64,000 bases of DNA, taken from positions 16,854,501 through 16,918,500 of the forward strand of contig NC_091111.1 in the NCBI RefSeq assembly GCF_024713975.1. Direction: 5' to 3'. The DNA is from Paralichthys olivaceus. Its lineage: Eukaryota > Chordata > Actinopteri > Pleuronectiformes > Paralichthyidae. Shown piece after piece: positions 1 to 15,467 of the stretch. The notes under the pieces are model-generated. The model made no database searches and was not told the origin of the DNA. It worked only from the letters and a program-made list of their open reading frames with translations. The translations under genes were made by a program, and so were the position numbers. How positions within the stretch are numbered: position 1 is the stretch's first letter; the number at the start of each line of letters is the position of its first letter.

Positions 1-55
1 CTGTTTCCCTTTTCCAAGTCAGTGAACCATCAAACTCATTAATGCCTGAATTCAC

Positions 56-1606
56 CTTCTTCGTCTCTCCTGCCGCATCTTACACGGCTCGTCGCTCATG
101 GGCCTGGAAACATCTGTCGCAGGTTTGAAACCTTGTTCTGTAAATGATTTAAATGATTTGTTTGCATGTTTAACAATGAATGAACATTAGAATGACTGGT
201 TCTCTGTTCTAACCTGTGCAGGGCAGACACGTCCTGAACAGCTGGACGTTGGGGAAAGTCTCCAACCCGAGGCTTCTCCTGAGGGTCGGTCTGCCCTCTG
301 GTGTCGAATCTTGGCTCTGCTCAGAGACAGCAGCCGTGACCTTTGACCTCCCCTTCACAGACTGCATCACTACATGTTGGAGAAAATCAATTAAAGACGA
401 TAAATCCATTTTGTATTTGACACTGTTATGGCATTTTTTCTTCTCTTCTACCTTTTAAACTATGTCTCTTTCTTGGTCCTTTCTTTGGATGAGCATGTTT
501 GGGAAAATGGAAGTTCATCAGGAATTCCGTACTGTCCATTACAACCTTAGGAATCACACCTAGTGAATATGGTAGATGATCAACAGAGTACATCTACAGC
601 CCATGCAAATACATTTAGTTTTATTTAAAGGGTTGAGTTGTTACCGAACAAGTGAGGATTTTCAATGAAGGTGCGCAGGACGAGAACTCGTAGCTCCAGT
701 CGACTTTCGGACATCTCAGTCTTGTTGGGAGGAGGTAAAAGACACGGGACAAAGACTGTGGCGATGTTGGAGCTGGTCATCAAGTTCTCGGTGCATCTGA
801 ACAAAGAGGAGAACAGATATTTTTCTAAGGCCACAGCAGCCTTGACCCGTGCCCTTGAGGCCGTTCATACCTCTGGGACACTCCAGAGAGGAAGTTGAAG
901 AGGAAATGCAGACAGGAGGAGTTTCTGGCAGGGAGCAGACAGGACAGCAGCTGGAGGGCGGACGTCCTGTCCTGCGCGTTGGACAGCGACTGGGCCTTGA
1001 GCAGAGCGGCGTGGAGCTCAGGGGGAAACAGAGGCTCCGGCAGCTCCCTGCAGAACTGTTTGATGAGCGTGGCCACGTCGTAGGGGAGCGCGGTGGAAAG
1101 ACAGCCCTCCCCTCGGTTCAGCTTGGCCTGAAAACACCAGACATGCACACTCACTCAGACAAGACCAGATTAAAACACTTTGCACCACATTTAGTTAAAA
1201 ACAACTGTAGATTGTATAATATGACTTAATACAAAAGGTCAGAATGTTACTCTGAGCGTCTTGATGCGAGGAAGAGAGCCTGGTTTCCTGAACAGACCCA
1301 CAGTCCCAGCTCGGTCCAGAAGAAACGAGCCAGCATCCACCAAAAAACTGAAACAAATCAAATTCAAACTGTGTTTTTTTTTTCTCTGACGCTTTATCCT
1401 GAGAGACATCAAAAGTTTCCAAAAACTTACCAGGGCACGAGTCCAAACTCAGGGATGTATCTCCTGGGTAAATTCTCCAGAGGAACACCAAAGATCTTGA
1501 GGCCACCGATGAACAGCCTCTCCTTCCTCTTCTCCAAGCTCTTCACGGTGATCCCATGAAGAACCTGCAGGTGGAAACGAATCACGTTACTGTCTGTGAC
1601 CTCCAT
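56..1606 (-). CDS. arhgap11a: RhoGAP protein, ARHGAP11A-like (5' half, 3' part off left edge)
   Basis: RhoGAP-domain protein, expected to stimulate GTP hydrolysis by Rho-family GTPases; human ARHGAP11A acts in cytokinesis and cell motility. Exons read on the minus strand are 1606-1431, 1347-1251, 1127-871, 796-645, 369-214 and 113-56; all junctions are GT-AG and the phases close. The start at 1606-1604 is chosen because MEVTDSNVIRFHLQ runs straight into the family N-terminus (LHGITVK, compare human FYGIKVK). Seen next are KIFGVPLENLP, the catalytic arginine-finger segment GLFRKPGS (Arg about residue 79), KLNRGEGCLSTALP and KQFCRELPEPLF, all hallmarks of this RhoGAP subfamily. The domain ends in exon 4. 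The last two exons (serine- and arginine-rich, with RRSLGLETFPNVQLF) are less conserved and their borders are less certain. The gene continues to the left. Paralogue assignment is by resemblance only. Confidence 0.85.
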
Positions 1607-4791
<3,185 letters not shown>

Positions 4792-4926
4792 TCATGTGTT
4801 ATTCTGTCTGGATCAAGTTTTCAGTTGTACTTTGTATGATCAAGCTGAATATTCAAGAGGGAATAAGACCCTGATTTCCTAAAACAACAATGTGCGCTAC
4901 ATGTTCAGATTGAAGACACCTCTAAT

Positions 4927-4944
4927 CCCCCCCCCCCCCCCCCC
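4927..4944. repeat. Poly-C tract (18 C)
   Basis: Homopolymer in intron 1 of actc1, followed by a short CA run. Simple-sequence repeat, prone to length variation and sequencing error. Confidence 0.9.
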
Positions 4945-5154
4945 TCCACACACACACACTCACAGGTCTATTTTCAGCCACGGGACCCTTGTCAACCCCC
5001 TCTGCCCTCACAACGCCTGCTCTGTATCTCGTCGTGGAGCCGGAGCCAGTTAACAGCTGAGGTAGTGTGTCTTTTGACAAGTGGCCCGGGTCTCTCCTCA
5101 GCTGTCGCCACATAGACGTCTCCTCTGTTTGAAGCCGGAACATGTGTTCCCCTG

Positions 5155-5290
<136 letters not shown>

Positions 5291-6125
5291 GAAAGAGAGA
5301 GAGCCAGCTGTAATGTTGCTCCTGAAAAAGCCTGGAAGCTTCCTCCTTATTTTGATATATGAGAGCAATATTGTTTTAAATCTGCTTTTGTGAATCAATG
5401 CTATCTAATTATTCATTAACTTAAACAAAATTCAGTTCAACTTGTACACAAGTAAACATGGACGTGTCTAAGTCCAACAGAGTGAACATGATTTTAAAAA
5501 GGTTTAAAATGAATAACTGTAAAGACATCTGTATCCTGGGCTTTCCATCCTGCATTTAAACAACTGCCTCTAATACAGAAAATACTTGTAATTATTCCAA
5601 TTTCATTTTGTAAATTTGAATTCAAACTTTTAAACAAGTTAAAATGTTTCATTTTTAAAGTGTCTCCTGGACAGAATAGAGGCACATTAGACTTAATTAG
5701 TCTCAGTGAAGAATTTAACTTTTCCACAGTGCTATAAGATTTTCATCCCTGTTTAAATTAAAGTTATTTAAATGGTCAAATTCAGTCAAATTGCCTTTAA
5801 ATTAAATAAACTTCCTCAGGTTGTATCCAGCCTGAGTCAGAGCTGCACTCCTGCACACTGAGCATCCTTGCACCCTAAGCCTCAGAGTATTTCCTGATCT
5901 GTGGAGTTCAAGCCACTGTTAATGCACCAAGATGATAAGTCCATATTAATGCAATAGTTTCCCTCCATGTTTCCACTTGTCTTCTTCTCTAACGTAAAGA
6001 TTTAATCTTTCCTCCAACAACATCATCACCTACTCTGATCATAGAAAACTGTAAGGGTGAAATATATCCATGCTGCGGCCCCTCATCCTGCCACAAACCA
6101 GCAACCAAACAGCAAAAGGACTCAC

Positions 6126-6160
6126 CGAGCTGTAACCACAAGACTGGATTTTCCACTGGG
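6126..6160 (-). other. actc1: Noncoding exon 1 of actc1 (5' UTR)
   Basis: A consensus donor (CTCG then GTGAGT) lies at 6126/6125 on the minus strand, about 30-35 nt below a TATA-like box. It would join the acceptor CTGTAG at 4742 next to the actin ATG. A single noncoding first exon is the known layout of vertebrate alpha-actin genes. The upstream end is estimated from the TATA spacing, not seen directly. Confidence 0.7.
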
Positions 6161-6186
6161 ACGAGGAGCGAGGGTGCGAGGGGGTC

Positions 6187-6194
6187 CTTAAATA
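6187..6194 (-). promoter_or_regulatory. actc1: TATA-like box of actc1
   Basis: TATTTAAG on the minus strand, about 60-70 nt from the exon-1 donor. A GC box (GGGCGGG) lies upstream at 6226-6232. Position and composition fit a muscle-actin core promoter. Confidence 0.65.
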
Positions 6195-6250
6195 CATCCC
6201 GCCGTCCTGAGGCCGGGAGCCTGTGGGCGGGCCCAGGGGTTCACACAAGC

Positions 6251-6260
6251 CCAAATTAAG
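6251..6260 (-). promoter_or_regulatory. actc1: Proximal CArG-like box (SRF site) of actc1
   Basis: CCAAATTAAG differs at one position from the CArG consensus CC(A/T)6GG. It lies about 60 nt above the TATA-like box, near -100. Mammalian cardiac actin carries an essential SRF site at about the same distance. Function is inferred. Confidence 0.55.
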
Positions 6261-7032
6261 TGCTGCTTAGCAAAATGGTTCAGTAAAGTGGATCCTGTGT
6301 CAGGGACAACACCAAAGTGGAGAAAAGTTGCCTTGGAGATGAAAGATGACAGAGAGAAGTAAAGTTTAGTGGGAGGTCTTATGAAGTCTGGAGGGACGAG
6401 GATTAAATGACATTTGATGGATAAATTGACAGTTTGATGTGATTGTAGTGTCTCACAATCATAATATTGACGTTTAAGACAAACGGAGAATACTTTATCT
6501 CAGTATTTGACGTTACTAGACTACAATATGTTCATGGCACATCAATCAACTTTGGAATTCAAGGGTGTACAGTGTTTGGGGCAGTTAAGAAAACTCTTGG
6601 CTCAAATATCATCAACTGTAAGTTTAGGCTCCTGCTTCATACACAGCAGCATCTGTCTCCCACTTTCTGGAGCTGCCCTTCAGGTCCCTGAGGATGTGTT
6701 AATATGACTAAGCTCTAACGGGGCACCGGGGATGTGGGTGATCGGAGGGTGTGAAGGAAATCCGAGACCATGCCTGAGCAACTTGGTCAAGGAGCCGTCT
6801 AAGGGGAACCTGCCCCGGCATCGTGGCATGTGTGAAGAGCGACGAGGGGAGAGGGCCAACAACATGCCAAACAGCTGAGAGGCAATACTGTAAGAGTGGG
6901 GAGGGGAGGAGGGGGGGTGGGAGGCAGTAAAGGCCAGTGCCCAGACCTCCAACAGACGACAGATCCCTGGGGGGCCTGCGCGGCGCGGCGACGACGAGCG
7001 CCGGCTCTCAGCTCTGATTGGCTCCAGTGTCT

Positions 7033-7042
7033 CCTTTTAGGG
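7033..7042. promoter_or_regulatory. CArG-like site in GC-rich upstream region
   Basis: CCTTTTAGGG, one mismatch from CArG, lies in a GC-rich patch (about 6960-7150) that also has an ATTGG (inverted CCAAT) at 7018-7022 and an E-box CAGGTG near 7056. It is about 0.9 kb upstream of the presumed actc1 start. Confidence 0.35.
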
Positions 7043-8176
7043 AAGTGGAGTGTAACAGGTGCCAGACTGAGGCTAGAATGACGAGAGCTCAGGCTCCTTA
7101 TTCGTCACCTCGCGCTGCCCCCGCGGCATCTACCTCCCCATGCTGGAGGCCGATCAGGCCACAGCGAGTGCAGTAAGAATGTAAATACCCCCCCGCACCA
7201 TCAACACTGAAATATTCCATTTGTAGCCATGTGCTGTGATGCCGCTCGCACAGAGATGCTACTAACCTACATGTCCAGTTACAACATTGCTGCTCCCTTA
7301 GATAAAGTTTCTGACCAAGTTCAATACAAACAGGAAATGTAACAATAAAAGAATGCAATCTGTCTAAAGAAGAAAGTGAATCTGCTTGTTAAGTTTGTTT
7401 TAACTTTATTAGGCTTTTTCGCCCAATGACCAAAAAATACGAGTCAAAACTAAAAATTATTTCTAATATTGTATTAAAATATAATCTTAAATTTGAATGT
7501 GCCACTACGATGTGTACATCTTTAGTTATAATCTTTAGTAGTATTGTTAAAAGCCCTATAAAGAACTAAGATTTATTACTATCATTATATATATAATAAC
7601 ATAACACAATTGGTTCTATCCTTTGAGGGGTTTGGGTAACGCCTGTGATCTCTGAAAATATGACAAACCTCTGTTGATGTCACATGTCACTCATCATGGT
7701 CATATCTCATCTCAGTGTTTTTCTTGTTATCACAGTGAAACTTCCACATACAGTATATTTGTTTTTTACTCTAACAGCAGAAAAACAAGCGGCAGTTTCG
7801 GCACCAAATCCAAACCAGCTTCACTGTTTCCCATTTCAATTAAATCTTGAATTACGGATTTTTTTTTTTTTAGGCTTTAAATCCATATTTCTCACATTTT
7901 CTCACCTTCCAGGTTTAGAAGCATTCAAACCAAACAAATGTAACTCTGGATTAAGTGAGTGTGGAAGTTGTTGCTATGTTCAGTAGCCACTTAAAGTACG
8001 AGCAGAGACATCCCGTTAGTTTTTGGGTGAAGCTGTCGCTGTGTTTTGTCAACAGCCCCCCCCCCCCCCCCATGTCAAAGAAGCACTTTTTGGCAGAGTG
8101 CTATCTTTATCACCAGGTCTTTATCAGGATGAAGCAGGTCTGTGTTAAATGGCTCATGGTTTTGAGAGACATTCGA

Positions 8177-8186
8177 CCTTATAAGG
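8177..8186. promoter_or_regulatory. Perfect palindromic CArG box
   Basis: CCTTATAAGG is an exact CC(A/T)6GG match and a perfect palindrome, about 2 kb upstream of the actc1 start. SRF is known to bind this sequence. Whether it serves actc1 is inference. Confidence 0.4.
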
Positions 8187-8555
8187 ACACGTAGGAAGCA
8201 CACGGTTTGTCTGTGTGACAGCTGCCCTCTCCTCCCCCCCACCCCCCCACCCCTCCCTCCAGCACACACACATATGCACACACACTTCAGCAGCTGTTAG
8301 CAACAACTGCTTCTTTGCAGTCGGTCTGACTTGGTCAGACTTTTGTTTACCGTGTGCGATACATGTTGTTGCTCAAGCATGAGTTCGACGTCGCATGTGA
8401 AAAATAAATCTGCACAAGAAAAGCAAGCCGGCTGCAAATACATCACAAAATCTCTGTTGCTGAAAGTCTGAAGCAATGACATTAAAGATGCACAAAATAA
8501 GTGACGTGTTTTTAAAATGTGTTTCACATTTGTTTGGTAGATAAATTGAATTTAA

Positions 8556-8720
8556 ACTAGAATAGCACTTAACCTCCACCAAGGCCCAACCTTTCTCACA
8601 ATCATAGATATCAGTTCCCTAAACGTGTCTAATTTTTGTGTTCTGGGAAAATGGTGAAAATACTGAAAAACTCCCAATCTCTCGATGTTAAAGAAAGTGA
8701 GAAACATTTTCAGAGCCTGG
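8556..8720 (+). repeat. Dispersed repeat family A, partial copy
   Basis: Contains the family core CTCCACCAAGGCCCAAC, then CATAGATATCAGTTCCCTAA, then ATGTTAAAGAAAGTGAGAAA. The same ordered blocks appear at 20298-20620, 39225-39510 and 45415-45560. Class is not known to me. It resembles an abundant interspersed repeat of spiny-rayed fish. Confidence 0.7.
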
Positions 8721-10380
8721 GTGTGGTTTTAATTTCCCGCAAACTTGATTCCAAGCTGATTAAAATGTGTTTCATAGAATCCAGACTGTCAGCGCAGACG
8801 AGTGAATTATGGAAAACTGTCCTCGACAATGAACAATATCCTATTCTCAGTGCTGCACTGCGCCCTTGGCACCGGCAGCTGCTGTGGTAATGTGCCACAT
8901 GCCTGCAGTAAACAGCTGACGGCTCGACAGTGTTGGACGAGCTGCATGTGAGCAGACATGCTAATCACAACAATTACATCAGGGGCTATTTTGTAAATGT
9001 AAACTATTAAACACGGAGCTGAGAGAGGAGGTGACAGCTGAGATATTCATTCTCATGACAGGTCCAAATGTTGTCATGACCTATTTTGAGTTATATTTAC
9101 AGTTATATCCAAATGTTTCTTAAAACCTATGTCTTTAAAACTGCTTTTAATGTGTGATTAAGTTTTTTATCTTATATTCTAACGTGATCATGACGTGTAT
9201 CAAAGTTTTTAACATAATTGTGATCGTACTTAAATTTTAATGTGTGGTGATGATGTATATTTTATAATTTTTTAGTTATTTGCTTTTATCTGCTTTCTCT
9301 CTATTTTTTAACCCATGTAAAAATGTCTTTGAGCATTTCTAAAAGTCAATTTAAATAAAACGTATTATTATTCTTCAGTTTAAAACTTTGATTTCTGCTA
9401 ATTCATCACTTAAAACTATTGAAAATCAAAACCTGACTCAAAAATGATCTTGTATTAGATTATCAAATATTTGAGATATATTTAAAGCTGAAAAATAAAC
9501 TACATATCTAATGGACATAAAAACAACATGGCTAATATAAATGTATTTGTTAACTATTCATGGAAAGGACCACCTCCCCCCACCAATCAGCCATCCACGA
9601 TACATACATGACAAGGTGTGTTTGACAGAGTGAAGTACTACCAGCTCTGTCCTAGATAGTGTCAGCTCTATAAATATATGAGGCTCTTTGGAAGTTTCCA
9701 TGTCAGCGCTCCATTGTCCTGCACCATGAAGAGATCCACAGGAGCATTAGAGGAATGTTAGTGCGATGCAAAAAGTGCAAGTGATGTAGGAAGACCACAC
9801 ATATATGGTAAATGAGAAAAGGATGATTAGTAAGAAATAGTAAATAAGATAAAAGTAATGAATATGTTGATAAGATAAGTTTATAAACACAAATAATATA
9901 ATGTTGTGTTTATCTTGCCAGTCATCAATATGATATTGATTTACATATCGACAACTAAGAAATGATCTGTGTTCTGACCTGGATCACATACGGTGACATG
10001 ATGAGGACTTGGATTAGCTGTAATGCGACCGTAAAGATGTTCTGCACAAATTTCATGTATGAAATCATAACATACAATAACACTTCCAGGAGAGCGTCTT
10101 CTTATACTGGCTATAATGTGAATACTCTCAGAAACGTCCCAGTTTATTATCATTTAATACATGAAATGTGCAGGTAACATTAACCATTTATTTTCTACTG
10201 TCAGATCTTCTGAAACTTGACAGATAGTGAAAATCTTCCTGAACATAAGTAAGATGAAATATCTCTCAAGGATTTTTTAAAATAATATTTTAAAATGAGC
10301 AAGTTACAAGTGTTATGATAAAAAAGTTGATTATTTCAAATTAAACTTTTAACTTTAATATCAACTTCGGTTCTGATCCA

Positions 10381-10480
10381 ACATGGCGGAGGCAATGACG
10401 TGACGTAACGACGCGTCGTCGGCGTACGTTTTCATTGGCTGAGCCATAGCAACCGAGTCCGTTGCAACCGGCAACAGGAA
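10381..10480 (+). promoter_or_regulatory. ak7: TATA-less ak7 promoter with X-box and CRE-like sites
   Basis: CpG-rich patch in AT-rich surroundings, 100-200 nt above the ak7 start codon. GTTGCAACCGGCAAC at 10461-10475 fits the RFX X-box layout (GTTGCC, three bases, GGCAAC) with one mismatch. A half-site AGCAACC lies at 10448-10454. TGACGTGACGTAACG (10396-10410) carries two CRE half-sites and ACATGGCGG (10381-10389) resembles a YY1 site. RFX factors drive ciliary genes, and AK7 is axonemal. Confidence 0.6.
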
Positions 10481-10579
10481 GTTCACGTTGTCAACAGCGA
10501 AGCTAAAGACTCGTTACAGCTTCAACAAACTTCTCTACGGTGATTACGCTAATTTAGATTAAACCGCTTTCTGTCCAAG

Positions 10580-13500
10580 ATGGAGGATCAAACTGAGCCC
10601 AGACGAGTTTTCATCAGCGACGTGGACAAATACTCATCCAGACACATCGCCAAGGTGAAGTTAAATACAGGTAAACCGTGTGGATTCACTGTTCATCGTC
10701 ACTTTACTTTAAATAGTGTGATTTCCCTCCACAGTTTCTATCCACGTGTTCAACCGGAGACACCGCAGAAGAGGCTGAAGCGTCTTTTCAGCTCAGAGGA
10801 ACAGTTTCCACTTCCTCCAGAGAGGAGATCGACTTTCTGCTGCAACAATACACAGTGAGTCAGGTGTCAAATACACGCGTGTGGTATTTAATAGATAATA
10901 GATAAGATACTTTATTAGTCCCAGTTTGTAATATCACAACATGCAGTACTGTGTGTAAGGATTACACTGTAAAGAATTTCACTGTGAAATAACAGTAAAA
11001 TACTGGCAGCAGTAATATGCTGTTAAATTACAGTTTAACTGAAATTGTAACTGTAGTTTAACTGTAACTGTCATTTAACTGAGCATTAACTGTTAATTTA
11101 CATCTAAGCATGAATATTTAACAGTATTTTACAGTTATTTTAAAATACAGTAAGATACTGTTGTCATCCACCGTAAATTTACAGCAATTCATTACAAATA
11201 CTGTTTTATGCTGTTAAATTACAGTTATCTACTGGTATTGTTAAATTACTGATTTAACTGTTAATTTACATGTGAGGGATGAATATTTAACAGTATTTTA
11301 CAATTATTATAAAATACAGTAGGATACTGTTGAAAATCCACCATAAATATACAGCAATTCGTTACAGTGTATATAAAAATATGACTGGAATAAAAACTAA
11401 TATATAGAGTAACAACAAGAAAAATATACAATTTACTATTTCATTTTAAGCTTGTATCCATAAAGACAATTCAAGTTTTTTTTTTTAACCATAACGTAGC
11501 AAAACTGTCTGTAAACCGTAAACTGTAAAGGATCGTCGTTGTTCCAATTGCTCCACAATTATATTTACTTCATAAGACAAAGCGTGACAGGATGCACAAT
11601 CTTCTGTGACAGTCTCCCACTCGAGATGAGCTTCTGGAGCGGCTGCTGGAGTGCGATGTGGTCGTGTACAACATCTCAGAAAATGCAACACAACAGCAGG
11701 TTGAGGAGGCAACATGGGCAATAACAGGTAAGGGAACGAGGGAGGGTTATAATTTGGTGGACTGATTTATATCCTGTTAATAAAGCCAATAGTTAAAGCA
11801 TTATTCCCTGTGATACAAAGTTGTGTTTAAAATTTAGGATCAGCTTGGTTTTCTTTGTGCTCCTGTACTTCTCCTCTGCAGCCCTCCATGCTGAGATGGA
11901 AAACTTCAAGACTCAGAAAATGTTCATCTTGGTCTCGACAGTTATGACCTGGGCCATGACCAAGCCACAGGACCCGGTGAGCCTGGAGAAAAGTACTGCG
12001 AGCTTTTGACTTGTCCTGTGCGTTAAATAAACAACCAGATAGATTGATGATGATAATTTCTCTGTTCAGGAGGAAACAGATGCTCTGCTCACAGAGGAAG
12101 AGTTCAGGAGAAGACGACCTCATCCCAGTTTCAAAAACCACAACAATCTGGAGAAACTTGTGCTCAAATTGGGCAAAGGGGTGGGTACGAAGGTCACAAT
12201 GAAAAAAATATTCCATCCATTGACATGATAGCAAACTGAAAACATCTGAATGACCCATAACTTTCCTCTGATTTCCCAACTTCACAGAAAAAGTCCAAAC
12301 TCTCCAGTTATGTTGTAACCAGTGGTCTTCAGTACGGACTGGGGGAGAATCTCTTTCACCCCTTCTTCAAGGTAAATAAAACCACATGAACAGTAATGGA
12401 ACATGATAGACTGTATTTCTTAGTTTATTCTACACACACAATTTTCAATATCATCATTTTCTAGGTATCTTGGTTGATGACATTTCCAAAAGTTCCCATC
12501 TTTGGAGAAGGCACAAACTACATCCCCACGATTCACGTCAATGATCTTGCAGGGTAATTCTTTTATCAACTCAGCTTCTACTCACAACACAAACATATGC
12601 TTCATAATACATCTATTCTTATGTGGAGAGGTGAACTGGACTTTTTTTTCCAGAGTGATTCAAAACGTCATTGAAGTGAAGCCAAAGTCAAAGTACATCC
12701 TCGCTGTCGATGAATCTATGAAAACCCTGGAGGAAATAGTAAAGGTAATAATGGAGATACAAAGAAAGTGTTTACCATGTTTTTGTTTTTGCACTTTTGT
12801 AAACTTCCTCAACCACGAATACAAATGATGGATCTCTCTTTGACTGTTAACCAGGCGATAAGTGACACTCTTGGTCCCGGGAAAATTAACCATGTGCCAG
12901 AGCAGGAAGCCATATTCAACAAGGCTTTCAAGGTAAAGCATGTCATTACGTCTTATTTTGAAAAAATGGGAAATCACTGGAAGGCTACTTTTACACTTTT
13001 TTTTCAGTTTAACTATATACGGTTAATTTAATCTGAAAATGGAATATGTCACTTTACAACTTAAAAATATTTTCTGTCAGACATAGTTAAAGCAATATCA
13101 AGAATTATACCTGCAATTATGACACAGGATAAAGAGCATGTACACAGCTGTACATTCTTGCATTAATTTTTTTACTTTAAGTTTAATGTATAAACCAAAC
13201 TGCCTCAGCCCGAGGAGCTGGAGTACCTGAGTATCAACCTCCGCCTGGACGCCTTCATCATAAAAGACTCCTTCAGCCTCCAGTGGACGTCTGAGTCTGG
13301 GATGGTTGAGAACATTGAGAGCATCGTGGAGGAATATAAAGACACCAGGCAGCTACTTGTGAGTGTTCAATTATTAATTATTTGTACTATTAGTACTAAA
13401 TCTATTTAGAGATTTTCATTACTCTTAGAAAACATGAGCTGCCATGATTTGTTCATGAACCAGACTCTTGTCTTGCTCTCTTTGTAGCCCATTAGAATCT

Positions 13501-15467
13501 GCCTGGTTGGACCTCCATCTGTGGGTAAAACCACTGTTTCAGAGAAGCTCTGCAATCATTACCAGATCCACCTCATCCAGATCAAAGAGGTGATCGAGGA
13601 AAAGATGGAACAACTGGTCAGTAGAAGAGTTTCTATTAGGAACTAAAGGACAAATGTCGCCCTCTTGTGGAAGTGCTTTAAAAGCAAGCAGTGTAGTGAA
13701 CGTGAAGATTTCAAGGCGTCAAATATTCATTGTTCATCAGTCATGTTTCTATTTGTATTTTACAGAAGGAGATAGTGAATGGAGCTGATTCTGAAGATGT
13801 GACTGAAGAGGAGGATTCTGCTGCTCGAGCACAACTGGACAATATTAACCAAAGCATGGAAATGAATGAAGGTGAGTGTGTTCCGTCTCAATTCACCAGC
13901 ATGTAGTCTGTTGTATACTATGATGAAGAGGATTCTGGATATTTAACAGATTGATATTATCTACAGTAAATGTCTGAAAGCCTTTCAGTTTCTTTATAAA
14001 TCAGTATTTTGATTCATCAGGACGACTGGATGACGAACTGCTTTTTAGCATTTTACAAGAAAAGCTGAGTTCAAGGCCGTGTATGAACCAAGGATATGTT
14101 CTGGATGGCTTCCTGAAGACCTACAAACAAGCAAGTCAAATTTTCCAGGGTAAGTTTCATCCATTAAATTGAATTAATGTATTTTCAATAATGTTTTTTC
14201 ACCCTAACATTTGTGTTGTGCTTTTATTGTTTAGATGAGGACACAGAGGACCAGGATGTGGAGGTGAAAACACCAGCGTACAACAAGAACATCACTCCAG
14301 GTTGGTGAATGACCTCTTTAATCACCATAAACGTTGTGTTACTCTCAGAACCAACTTAGCTGAACTACATTATCCAACTTGCTTTATGTTTTTTTCAGAG
14401 TATGTCATTGCCTTAGAAGCCTCAGATGATTTCCTGACAGAAAGAGTACAAGACCTCCCAGAAAGTGTTGCAGAGAAAATGCGTTACACTCATGATGAAT
14501 TTGTCCCTCGCCTGACGAGATACAGAAAACTTGGTACTGCTGAAGATACGCTGCTGGACTACTTTGATGAGCTTGAGATTCAGCCTGAACACATAGGTAC
14601 TGTCCTCAAAGCCACACCGTACACAATGAACACATTAAATTGCTAAAAAGGGGAAAGTGTGGCCACTTGCATGTGCTTGTATTTTAAAGTTTAAATGTGA
14701 TCATACCACCGTGGTTCTGTTCCTCTGCAGAGGTCACTACAAACGATCCAGAGTGCAAAGACTTGATGAGGAAAATCATTGAGATTGTGGGGACCCCCAA
14801 GAACTATGGCCTGAGTCCAGAGGAGCAGGAGGAGGAGGACAGAAAGAAAGCGGAGGAGAGGATGCAGAAAGTTGCTGCAGAGGCTGCTGAGAAGAAACGC
14901 AGGAATGAGACTGCACTGGCTGAGATGGCTGCTCAGTGGGAGGAGTGGGTAAGATGGGAGACAAGTGTAATAGTGCTGAAGTCCAAGACAGCAAATAAAA
15001 CCAGAGCATACTTTAATGTGCTGTCTCACAAATAAGATCATTTTAGATAAAAGCAGAACAAAAAGATTCAGTAAATACTTTGACAAATAAAAAACTTATA
15101 GAAATGTGAAAAACTGCAAGCATAAGGAAGTGAGTCAACATAATATGTTGACACAACGTAAACATCAATCTCATTTGTTCATCGTTCATTAGCAGAAGAA
15201 TTTGTCGGAGGTGAAGAGGCAGGAGGAGGAGCTGCTGGAAGCTCAGTCTCTTCCTCTGAGGAACTACCTGATGAAGCATGTGATGCCCTCTCTCTCTGAG
15301 GCCATGGTAGAGTGCTGCAGGATCAAACCAGAGGACCCCATCGACTTCTTGGTACCACTCACTGTTTTACTTCTAATCTTTTGAAGATCATCAGTTGATT
15401 TCTGTCTCTGACTCATTATGTTTTGTTTTTGCAGGCTGAACATCTCCTGCGGAACAACAAGGATTAA
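10580..15467 (+). CDS. ak7: Adenylate kinase 7, complete (18 coding exons)
   Basis: Nucleotide phosphotransferase of motile cilia and flagella; adenylate kinases interconvert AMP, ADP and ATP. Exons: 10580-10654, 10735-10854, 11613-11727, 11882-11976, 12070-12180, 12288-12371, 12465-12553, 12654-12744, 12855-12932, 13209-13358, 13488-13616, 13766-13871, 14021-14149, 14235-14300, 14399-14596, 14731-14948, 15193-15351 and 15435-15467. All phases close, giving 681 aa (human 723). Seen in order: start [20 protein letters not shown]; a NAD-binding-like N-terminal half ([22 protein letters not shown]); the kinase P-loop GPPSVGKTT at about residues 344-352; [15 protein letters not shown], the substrate-binding DGF segment; a Glu/Lys/Ala-rich helix; and a C-terminal Dpy-30-like motif ([15 protein letters not shown] to PEDPIDFL) that usually docks to AKAP-type anchors. 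Exon 17 could begin 3 nt later at a second AG. No frameshift or lost key residue was noticed. Confidence 0.96.
10963..11371. mobile_element. Inverted-repeat element (MITE-like) in ak7 intron 2
   Basis: The ends are inverted copies: TACACTGTAAAGAATT at the left, and the right end read in reverse is TACACTGTAACGAATT, one mismatch in 16. Inside, a segment of about 170 bp occurs twice in tandem (starting near 11091 and 11260), sharing TGAATATTTAACAGTATTTT. No open frame. Small size, inverted ends and no coding capacity fit a non-autonomous DNA element; the superfamily and target-site duplication are unclear. Confidence 0.75.

Larger units (their letters stand above)
6261..10379. other. Spacer between actc1 and ak7
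   Basis: Divergent spacer of about 4 kb: actc1 is read leftward and ak7 rightward. It holds the GC-rich patch and CArG sites listed separately, a C run at 8056-8070, a short C/CA-rich run near 8234-8285, one dispersed repeat (8556-8720), and otherwise AT-rich sequence. No gene seen. Confidence 0.6.

Noticed and set aside
9669-9761. TATAAATA followed by a well-placed ATG (CACCATGAAG)
   Set aside because: The frame ends after 11 codons, no donor or downstream exon was found, and ak7 has its own CpG-rich promoter 700 nt away.
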